A stretch of DNA of 50,073 nucleotides from Myxococcales bacterium FL481 (lineage in GTDB: Bacteria; Myxococcota_A; Polyangia; Nannocystales; Nannocystaceae). Of this stretch, positions 1 to 6,588 are shown in pieces (positions within the stretch are counted from its first letter, which is position 1; each line of letters opens with the position of its first letter). Position numbers and translations under genes: made by a program. The notes below the pieces were generated by a model. That model did not search any database. It saw nothing but the letters and a program-made list of their open reading frames with translations, and was not told the DNA's origin. The DNA is taken from assembly GCA_006508105.1 (NCBI GenBank), contig QKPP01000243.1:1-50073 (forward strand). Reading direction: 5' to 3'.

Positions 1-414
1 CTTGCGAGCCCCCACAATTGCGGTGCGAAACGACCACCCCTCCAACACCAACCCCAGGCACAAAATGCCCACGGCCCACTCGGGCGCGGTGACCGGCTGA
101 GGGTCTTGCAGCTTGTGAACGCCCTCGTAGATCGCGAACACCGATCCGAACAAGAACAGCACGAGCGCGACCACGAACGACCAAAAGAAGCGCTCGCGAC
201 CGTAGCCGAACGGATGCAATCGGGTGGCATCACGCTTGGCGGCCACGCCTCCCCACAGCAACAGCGCTTGATTCCCACTGTCGGCCACCGAGTGCACCCC
301 CTCGGCGAGCATCGAGGCCGCACCGGTCATGAAGAACCCGAAGAACTTGGCGAGCGCAATGCCGAAGTTGGCGACCATCGCCGCGAGGACGGCGCTGCGG
401 TTATCGGTGTCCAT
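1..414 (-). CDS. Cation diffusion facilitator family transporter, N-terminal part (cut by window edge)
   Basis: The reading frame runs without a stop from an ATG at 414 down to base 1, giving 138 residues of a longer protein. It starts MDTDNRSAVLAAMVANFG and has at least three hydrophobic segments. The block GAASMLAEGVHSVADSGNQ is the classic second-helix signature of cation diffusion facilitators, with an H-x3-D metal pair (HSVAD), followed by the charged HPFGYGRERFFW loop typical of the family. Such proteins export Zn2+, Fe2+, Mn2+ or Co2+ in exchange for protons across the inner membrane; the metal cannot be told from this fragment. It is divergent from the heme A synthase gene. The C-terminal cytoplasmic domain lies outside the window. 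Confidence 0.85.
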   Translation of the reverse strand, partial: MDTDNRSAVLAAMVANFGIALAKFFGFFMTGAASMLAEGVHSVADSGNQALLLWGGVAAKRDATRLHPFGYGRERFFWSFVVALVLFLFGSVFAIYEGVHKLQDPQPVTAPEWAVGILCLGLVLEGWSFRTAIVGARK

Positions 415-481
415 GCGTCAGCGCTTACCCGTTCCCCCGCGGCTTGCCAAGCGGCCCCGGCGCTGAACCACAGTTCTCGCT

Positions 482-509
482 TTGGCCGACGATCGCGGGG
501 TTCTATAGT
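482..509 (+). promoter_or_regulatory. Probable promoter of the heme A synthase gene
   Basis: TTGGCC (482-487), 16 nt, then TATAGT (504-509). The GTG at 517 begins 8 nt after the box, where transcription would start, so the mRNA would be leaderless. An alternative GTG at 508 lies inside the -10 box and is therefore less likely. Confidence 0.5.
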
Positions 510-516
510 GGCGGAC

Positions 517-1464
517 GTGGAGCGACACGCGCATCGGCACGGTGGCTACGAGCGACTGGCCTGGCTCACCGTCGCCTTCACCGTCTTGGTGATCTTGTTC
601 GGCGCGTGGGTGCGCATCACGGGCTCCGGAGCCGGCTGCGGCCAACACTGGCCCACTTGTCATGGCGAAATCATCCCCCGTACCGACTCGATGCAAACCG
701 TCATCGAGTTCACGCACCGTCTCACCAGCGGCGTGGATGGATTGCTCGCGTTGGCCCTGCCGATTCTCGCGTGGCGACTGTTTCCCCGCGGCCACGCGAC
801 GCGTCGCTTCGCGGTGATCTCGTTCGCGCTGCTGATCGTCGAGGCCCTCCTCGGCGCTGGATTGGTGGTGTTCGAACTCGTCGAGCACGACGCTTCGTGG
901 GCCCGCCTGATCGTGATGCCGGTGCACCTGACCAACACCTTGCTGCTCCTGGGCGCCATGGTGCTGACGGCGTGGACGAGCGGAGGCCATCCCCCGCCGC
1001 GCTGGCGAGGGCCCGCAGGACGGATCGCACTCGTCGGCCTGGTGACGACGATGGTCGTCTCCCAACTGGGGGCCATCACGGCGCTCGGCGACACCGTGTT
1101 TCCCGTTCTCGACGCGGGACTGGGCGCCCGGCTGGCGGACGTGCACCGCGACTCCTCCCATTTGCTCGAACGCGTTCGCCTGGTCCACCCGGTGATCGCC
1201 ACGGCCGCCGCACTGTATCTGTTCTACCTCCCGGCGCTTCTCGACCGCGTGGGAGCGAGTGCCGTCGGGCCCTGGGGAACGGCCGTCAGCGTGACTGTCG
1301 GTGTCCAGCTCATCGCCGGCCTGGTCAACATCCTGCTCTCCGCCCCAGGCTGGATGCAGCTGGTCCACCTCGCCCTCGCGGATGGGCTGTGGATCGCACT
1401 GCTGCTGCTGGCCGCCCGGGCCACGCAACCCGAGTCGACCGCGCGCCCGTCCGCGGCCGCCTAG
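517..1464 (+). CDS. ctaA: Heme A synthase (COX15/CtaA family)
   Basis: A 315-residue integral membrane protein that oxidises the C8 methyl of heme O to the formyl of heme A for aa3-type cytochrome oxidase. Visible family marks are the R-x-T-G-S-G-x-G-C block (residues 33-41) with a second Cys at 48, E64 and H67 in EFTHR, H137 in MPVHLTN, H224 in RLVHP and H284 in QLVHLALAD. These are the paired haem-ligand histidines and the acidic residue expected in the two four-helix halves. Eight hydrophobic segments fit. I chose GTG 517 because a -10-like box ends 7 nt before it; GTG 508 is the alternative. No other cytochrome oxidase assembly gene is in the window. The gene ends 43 nt from the convergent exonuclease gene. 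Confidence 0.9.
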   Translation: MERHAHRHGGYERLAWLTVAFTVLVILFGAWVRITGSGAGCGQHWPTCHGEIIPRTDSMQTVIEFTHRLTSGVDGLLALALPILAWRLFPRGHATRRFAVISFALLIVEALLGAGLVVFELVEHDASWARLIVMPVHLTNTLLLLGAMVLTAWTSGGHPPPRWRGPAGRIALVGLVTTMVVSQLGAITALGDTVFPVLDAGLGARLADVHRDSSHLLERVRLVHPVIATAAALYLFYLPALLDRVGASAVGPWGTAVSVTVGVQLIAGLVNILLSAPGWMQLVHLALADGLWIALLLLAARATQPESTARPSAAA

Positions 1465-1506
1465 CGGGCACCCGCACCACCGCCCCCCAACGGCCGACCG
1501 ACCGCG

Positions 1507-2571
1507 CTACCAGTCCGCCCGGTATCGCAGCAGGTGTTCGCGCAAGTGCTGATACACGGCCGTCGTCGCCACCACATCGCCCGCGTTGTACTCGGCGATG
1601 GTGGTGATATCCCCCCGTGCGTACGTGGGCGCCACCATCGACCCGTCCATCTCGCCCTTGGGCGAGGCGTACCCCAACGCCCAACACAGTACGTCGAGTG
1701 ACGCGGGCCCCAGACCGCGCCCGCCCGGTTGCAGCACGCGGTACAAATCGAGATGGGGGCGCAACGCGTAGGGGTTGGACAGCAAATCCACCCGCGCGGC
1801 GATCTTGTGCACCAAGCTGCGCGCGACCAAAAACGGGACGTCGAACCCCCGCCCATTGAAGCTCACCACGAGCTCAGCGCGCTGGGCCAACAGCCAAAAG
1901 CAGCGCAACAGCTCCGGCTCCGACATGGGTCGCATCCACCCGGGAAACGCCTCCACGTCCGCCCCCGGAGGCGGCACCACGAGCACCGTCGGCTGGCAGT
2001 CGGCCACCGGGCCCTCGCCTTCTCCGACCGCCACGGACACCACCTTACCGAACAACGGCGACAGGCTCATCACCTTGGTCTCATCCCCATCATTGCGCTC
2101 GGCATGCTTCGACACCGCCTGGGCGATCGTCGGCGGGACCCGACGTAGATCCGTGTTGGGCACCGTCTCGATGTCGAACACCAAGGTGCGAAACGCCAGC
2201 CCTTCGATGCGGTCGTAACCCTCTCCTAGTACCGCCGTGCGATCGTAGTCGTCGTCCACGGTCGTGGGACGGATGCGCGTGATCCGAAGCTGCAACGCCC
2301 CTCGGTACGAACGCGCCTCGAAGCGCAGTTTGACCACCTCGCCGACGGTGACGTCATCCAGCTCCGCCAAGGCCTTGGGGGTGTCCGCCCAAACCTTGGC
2401 CCCCACGCGGGCGCTCGCGTCAGAAAGCTCGACGTCGGCAAAGGGACGGCCGTCTTTGGTCTGACCCGCTCGGACGCGACCCAGATACGCGAAGGCCGTA
2501 AACAACCCCTCGTCGCCCGGAGACAAGTCCGCGAGGCGCTCGATGTGACGTTGGGGAGGCGCATTCGTCAT
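1507..2571 (-). CDS. PolB-type 3'-5' exonuclease with N-terminal OB-like domain
   Basis: This encodes 354 residues. Residues 120-345 carry a DnaQ-like fold of the PolB exonuclease type: Exo I FDIET (D133, E135), Exo II SFNGRGFDVPF (about 237-247) and Exo III YNAGDVVAT (Y328, D332). These are the acidic residues for two-metal hydrolysis of 3' ends. Residues 8-102 look like an OB fold, with GRPFADVELSD and AKVWADTP resembling the nucleic-acid-binding front domain of YhaM-type nucleases. The combination suggests a single-strand nuclease with its own binding domain. The ATG at 2571 gives MTNAPPQRH; the open frame upstream to 2730 has an Arg/Gly/Pro-rich, non-protein-like composition. No polymerase domain is present. 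Substrate (DNA or RNA) is unknown. Confidence 0.8.
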   Translation of the reverse strand: MTNAPPQRHIERLADLSPGDEGLFTAFAYLGRVRAGQTKDGRPFADVELSDASARVGAKVWADTPKALAELDDVTVGEVVKLRFEARSYRGALQLRITRIRPTTVDDDYDRTAVLGEGYDRIEGLAFRTLVFDIETVPNTDLRRVPPTIAQAVSKHAERNDGDETKVMSLSPLFGKVVSVAVGEGEGPVADCQPTVLVVPPPGADVEAFPGWMRPMSEPELLRCFWLLAQRAELVVSFNGRGFDVPFLVARSLVHKIAARVDLLSNPYALRPHLDLYRVLQPGGRGLGPASLDVLCWALGYASPKGEMDGSMVAPTYARGDITTIAEYNAGDVVATTAVYQHLREHLLRYRADW

Positions 2572-2711
2572 CCGGCGATGGTGCCACGCCGAGGCCGGCC
2601 CGCGACGACCGGCGGCCGCGGCCTGCGGCCCACGCCCCCGACCCGGCGCGATCACCCGGCGCTCGGGCCCGAGAAGCGACCCGCCGGGACCCCCCCACCG
2701 CTGACCGCAGC

Positions 2712-2720
2712 TGGTATGAT
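2712..2720 (+). promoter_or_regulatory. Extended -10 box before tatD
   Basis: TGGTATGAT matches an extended -10 (TGnTATAAT with one change) in the 161-nt divergent gap. The tatD ATG begins 13 nt after the box, so the leader would be about 5 nt. No good -35 is seen. Confidence 0.45.
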
Positions 2721-2732
2721 CCGCGCGCACGC

Positions 2733-3536
2733 ATGGGTTTGTTCGACGTCCACGCCCATCTTACCCACCCACGGTTCGATGCGGACCGTGACGACGTCCT
2801 CACCCGGGCCACCGCCGCGGGCGTGACGTCGATCATCTGCAACGGACTCAACCCGCGGGACAACGCGGCGGTGATGGAACTCGCCTCCCGATGGCCGCTG
2901 GTCAAGCCGGCCGTCGGCCTGTATCCGGTCGACGCGGTACTCACCGAGATGCTCGCCCTTGGCGTGGAGTACCCACATCGCGGCCCGGTGGCGAGCGCCA
3001 GTGAAGGTGTCGCCTCTGTCCGGCGCTGGATCGATCAGGCGTTCGCCGTCGGTGAGATCGGGCTCGACGGGTACTGGGTGCCCGAGTCGCTCTGGGAGCG
3101 GCAAGAGCAGGTGTTCGTCGAACTGGTGCAACTCGCCATGGCGCACGACAAGCCCGTCATCATCCACACCCGGAAACGCGAGGCTCGGGCGTTCGATCTT
3201 CTGCGCGATCTCGGGGCGACTCGCGTGGACTGGCATTGCTTCGGGGGCAAGGTCAAGCTGGCGCGGAAAATTGCAGACCACGGCCACTATCTCTCGATTC
3301 CCGCTAACGTGGCCCGCAGCCAGAGCTTTCGCCGCATGATCGAAACCCTGCCGCGCGAACGCTTGTTGCTCGAGACGGACTGTCCATACCTCTCGCCCGC
3401 GCCAGGGACCCGCAACGAGCCAGCCAACGTCGCGGGGACCGGCGAGTTCGCGGCGCGCAGCTGGGGCCTCTCGCTGCAAGCCGCCCACGAGCAGTTCTCG
3501 CGCAACTTCAGCGCATTGTTCGGCTGCGCGCCGTAG
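2733..3536 (+). CDS. tatD: TatD family metal-dependent hydrolase (DNase)
   Basis: A 267-residue amidohydrolase-fold protein of typical TatD length. Metal ligands of the family are visible: H7 and H9 in FDVHAHL, E108 in GEIGLD, H145 in IIHTRK, H168 in DWHCFGG and D216 in LLETDCPYLSP. TatD enzymes are Mg2+-dependent 3'-5' nucleases acting on single-stranded DNA or RNA and are linked to repair and DNA turnover. The ATG at 2733 follows an extended -10 box closely and there is no Shine-Dalgarno. It is divergent from the exonuclease gene; both are nucleases, but a shared role is only a guess. Confidence 0.92.
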   Translation: MGLFDVHAHLTHPRFDADRDDVLTRATAAGVTSIICNGLNPRDNAAVMELASRWPLVKPAVGLYPVDAVLTEMLALGVEYPHRGPVASASEGVASVRRWIDQAFAVGEIGLDGYWVPESLWERQEQVFVELVQLAMAHDKPVIIHTRKREARAFDLLRDLGATRVDWHCFGGKVKLARKIADHGHYLSIPANVARSQSFRRMIETLPRERLLLETDCPYLSPAPGTRNEPANVAGTGEFAARSWGLSLQAAHEQFSRNFSALFGCAP

Positions 3537-3724
3537 GCCGTGGTGTCCGGCAACCGCCGCCATCCGATCCCGCGGTTGGATGCCACACCCTCGCGAGAGC
3601 TCGCCGCCGCCCCGTGCGGAGCCCGTCGACGCGTTTCGAGCCCCGCCCTCGCTCGCCGACAATGCCGGGCGATGGCACGCTCGCATGCCTCCGCTTCGCT
3701 CCAGTTTCCGCCCCACAAAGCTGC

Positions 3725-3730
3725 TACGCT
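3725..3730 (+). promoter_or_regulatory. -10-like box TACGCT, leaderless start
   Basis: TACGCT is separated by 7 nt from the ATG at 3738, the same arrangement as before several other genes here. No clear -35. Confidence 0.35.
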
Positions 3731-3737
3731 AGCCTCC

Positions 3738-4352
3738 ATGGCCGGACTGCGGGTCATGGTCTTCGACCGCACATGCACGGGCCGCAAAACGCCAGTCGGG
3801 CTCTCCCACGCCTGGCGGCTGGGTGCGCTTTTGTACGGCGGTCTGCGGCGTCTCGACGCCTGGCTCGGCGCGGCCGACTGGCCCCAAGCGTTGCGCTGGC
3901 TGGCCGACACCGGCTCGGGCCCGATCGATCAGATTCAGTACTGGGGTCACGGCCACTTCGGCCAAGTCCGTCTCGGCGACGATCGGCTCGACCTGGCTTC
4001 GTTTGATCCCGACCACGTCTGGGCCTCCGACCTGCGGCGAATCAGCGCCCGGTTGCACGCACACAGCCTCGTGTGGTTTCGCACCTGCGAGACGTTCGGC
4101 AGCGCGAAGGGCCACGCCTTCGCCCGGGCCGCGGCCGACACGTTCGGCTGTCGCGTGGCGGGTCACACCCATCGCATCGGCTCGGTCCAAAGCGGACTGC
4201 ACTGCCTCGCGCCGGGCCAAACGCCGCGTTGGTCGACAGGCGAGGGGATCGTGACCCATCGCGACGGCCGGGCCTCGGCCTTGGGGTCGCGGGTGTGGTA
4301 CGCGAACACCATCACGTGCCTGCACGGCACGATTCCACCGGACCGTGGGTGA
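3738..4352 (+). CDS. Unknown protein with His-Gly/Cys dyad, possibly caspase-like (DUF4347-like)
   Basis: A soluble 204-residue protein without signal peptide or membrane segment. I do not recognise a named family. It has the layout of clan CD (caspase-fold) domains: a beta strand ending in YWGHG (H71-G72), a GQVRLGDDRLDL segment, then a strand ending in WFRTC (C117) followed by ETFGSAKGHAFARAAAD and CRVAGHTHRIG. DUF4347 domains show the same order (SHG...G.l.lG...l...C...G). If correct, H71 and C117 would be the catalytic pair; no substrate is suggested. The start at ATG 3738 is supported by the box at 3725 and by poor codon use upstream. Its stop overlaps the GTG of the ABC permease gene by 8 nt, so the two are translationally coupled. 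Confidence 0.6.
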   Translation: MAGLRVMVFDRTCTGRKTPVGLSHAWRLGALLYGGLRRLDAWLGAADWPQALRWLADTGSGPIDQIQYWGHGHFGQVRLGDDRLDLASFDPDHVWASDLRRISARLHAHSLVWFRTCETFGSAKGHAFARAAADTFGCRVAGHTHRIGSVQSGLHCLAPGQTPRWSTGEGIVTHRDGRASALGSRVWYANTITCLHGTIPPDRG

Positions 4353-5313
4353 TGCCTTCTCGCCGACGTGGCGACCGTGGCGTTTCGCCATTCGCCGGGT
4401 GCTCGCCGGCGCACTGGTGTTGGTCGTGGTGTTCGTGACGATCGCGATTGTCGGCGAAGTCCTCATCGACCCCGCCGTCGGTGAGCTCGGTCCTCTGGCG
4501 GAGATGGCCGCGCTGGACGAACGCCGGCGACAACTCGACCTCGACCGGCCGTTGCGGGCGCGCGTCGTAGACCAGCTCGCCGCAGCCGCGACATTCGAGT
4601 GGGGCACGAGTATCGTCCATCGCCGACCGGTGACGGACGTGCTGTGGTCCGGTCTCGGGCCCACGTTGGCGTATGCGGTGCCGGGTTTTTGCTTGGCGAC
4701 GGTCGCGGGGGCAGCCACCGCGGCCACCCAACTCGACGCCCCCGCGACCCGCCGCGCCGCCGCCCTCAACCTGGCCGCGGCGACGCTACTGGGCATGTCC
4801 AGCCTCGTGCTGGTGGTCCTCGTCCACGATCTGTTCGCCACGCGACTGGGTTGGTTCCCGGCGCTGGGCTGGCCGCTCACGCCCGGGTCCCACCTTGTCG
4901 GCCTCGGCCACCTCCTGTTGCCGATTTTGGTGTGGGCCCTGCTCCAGTGGGGAGCGGACTACCGGATGTATCGCGCCATCTTCATCGCGGAGGCCCGCCA
5001 ACCGCACTACATGTATATGGCGGCCCGAGGCCTGCCCCGATCTCGCATTCGTCGACACCTGCTGCGCGGCTGCGCCGGAACCGTGGTCGCCCGCGTCGTC
5101 CAGCGCCTGCCTCACCTGCTCGTCGGCAGTGTCGTCATCGAAGACGTATTCAATGTGCCCGGTCTCGGTGACGCGGTCATCGTCGCCGCGCGTGCCAACG
5201 ACCGGGCGCTTCTTCAGGGAGTCGCGGTGCTCTCGGCCGCGGCCACGGTCGTGGTGCAAACCGGTGGCGACGTGCTCGCGCGTTGGCTCGACCCTCGCCT
5301 GCGGCTGGAGTAA
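4345..5313 (+). CDS. ABC transporter permease, DppB/OppB type
   Basis: A 322-residue inner-membrane protein. After an N-terminal helix (about residues 17-38) comes a periplasmic loop and then five or so hydrophobic segments. The cytoplasmic coupling loop reads YMYMAARGLPRSRIRRHLLRG, with EAA-type features (A-x3-G, then a basic stretch). The end, LVGSVVIEDVFNVPGLGD, is a strong DppB/GsiC-family signature. Such permeases pair with a DppC-type partner to import peptides, nickel or related solutes. Start is the GTG at 4345, inside the end of the preceding gene. No binding protein or ATPase is encoded nearby, so partners must lie elsewhere. Confidence 0.85.
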   Translation: MGDAFSPTWRPWRFAIRRVLAGALVLVVVFVTIAIVGEVLIDPAVGELGPLAEMAALDERRRQLDLDRPLRARVVDQLAAAATFEWGTSIVHRRPVTDVLWSGLGPTLAYAVPGFCLATVAGAATAATQLDAPATRRAAALNLAAATLLGMSSLVLVVLVHDLFATRLGWFPALGWPLTPGSHLVGLGHLLLPILVWALLQWGADYRMYRAIFIAEARQPHYMYMAARGLPRSRIRRHLLRGCAGTVVARVVQRLPHLLVGSVVIEDVFNVPGLGDAVIVAARANDRALLQGVAVLSAAATVVVQTGGDVLARWLDPRLRLE

Positions 5314-5320
5314 GCATTCG

Positions 5321-6187
5321 ATGCACCCCGAGGCAGCGGCCACCCGGATCCCCCTATCGCCATGGCGGCGCCCGACGATGTGGATCGCCGGCGCGGTCCT
5401 CTTGCTCGCGTTGGTGACCGCCGGACTCGGCCACTGGGACCTCATCGCGTCCGCTCACGCCGACTTGGCGGGCCCGTCGTTCGCTGCCCCAGACCGAGTC
5501 CATCCGCTGGGCACCGACGCGGTCGGGCGCGACGTCTGGTTGAGGACGTTGCGCGCCGCCGAGCCCTCCGTTTGCACCGGCGGACTCGCAGCGATGCTCG
5601 CGTTGGCGGTTGGCACGTGGGCCGGAGCTTGGGCGGGATTCGCGGGGGGGACGGTCGAGCGCATTACCTTGGCCCTCGCACAAATCGTCGCGGCCGTCCC
5701 CCCGCTGATCGTCATCATTGGGCTCGTGGCACTGCTCGGCCCAGGTTTGGTGTCCGGCGCATGCGGCATCGCAGCGGTGCAGTGGGTCGCGGTGTACCGC
5801 GTCATCCGAGCCGAGAGTCAGCGCCTCGCGGCGGAGGGGTTTGTCGTGGCCTCCGAGGCGATGGGCGCCAGCGTCTGGTGGAGGATCCGCCACCACGGCG
5901 CCCCGCATCTGCGGCCGTTGCTCGGCACGATGCTCGCGATTCAGCTGGCGTACGCGATCAAGGCCGAGGCCGTGTTGGGGTTTTTGGGACTCGCCACCGT
6001 CGACATGCCGAGTTGGGGACGCATGATCGCCAGCGGGTCGACCCATCTTCCTCGCGGGTTGTGGTGGCTCACCGTGGCCGCAGCCGCCCCGCTCACGGCG
6101 GTGGTGCTCGCCGCCCAGTTTCTCGGTGATGCGTTGCAATCCAGCCGCGATGGCGAACGGACCGCTCCACCGCGACACCCGCGGTGA
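5321..6187 (+). CDS. ABC transporter permease, DppC/OppC type
   Basis: A 288-residue inner-membrane protein starting at ATG 5321, 7 nt after the DppB-like gene. It has the OppC N-terminal block HPLGTDAVGRDVWLRTL before the permease domain, then five more hydrophobic segments. The coupling loop is AEGFVVASEAMGASVWWRIRHH, a good EAA motif, followed by AVLGFLGLATVDMPSWGRMI, the typical DppC end. It should form a heterodimer with the preceding permease. The C-terminal tail is polar and Arg/Pro-rich. Confidence 0.88.
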   Translation: MHPEAAATRIPLSPWRRPTMWIAGAVLLLALVTAGLGHWDLIASAHADLAGPSFAAPDRVHPLGTDAVGRDVWLRTLRAAEPSVCTGGLAAMLALAVGTWAGAWAGFAGGTVERITLALAQIVAAVPPLIVIIGLVALLGPGLVSGACGIAAVQWVAVYRVIRAESQRLAAEGFVVASEAMGASVWWRIRHHGAPHLRPLLGTMLAIQLAYAIKAEAVLGFLGLATVDMPSWGRMIASGSTHLPRGLWWLTVAAAAPLTAVVLAAQFLGDALQSSRDGERTAPPRHPR

Positions 6188-6588
6188 ACAACCGGAGTGC
6201 ACGCCAGCTCAGCCCTGACGGCCGCACGTGGTCGTGGCCCACCGGCCCGGGGGATCCCGACGGGCCCGGCCGGCACGACCGCCGCGCGAGCTCGACTCGT
6301 CGCAGAAACCGTGAATGCGATCCGTGCGGCGGGTCGCCGCGGTGGCAAGCCACGCGGGGACGAAGGACGCACGAATGTCACCATCCCCGAAGTCCCCTCC
6401 CCACGCCACTGGGGCGAGCTCCCCGTCATGGAACGAACGGGCTCGCCTCGATCCGCGCGGGACACAGTGACCCGAGATCCGGCCCCCCGGCGAATCGGTG
6501 GGGATCATGACGACGAATGGACCGATCCGGCACGTGGCCGGCCGCCGCCGAGAAACTTCGACACGAGATACGGTAGACCAGCTGATTC
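6188..6588. other. Intergenic region without supported gene
   Basis: Open frames here are Arg/Pro/Gly-rich on both strands and overlap each other, which suggests chance frames in GC-rich DNA. GGCCCG and CGGGCC around 6244-6266 could pair as a short stem without a T tract. A TACGGT box at 6569-6574 lies 14 nt before the next start and may be its -10. Nothing else is recognised. Confidence 0.5.
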
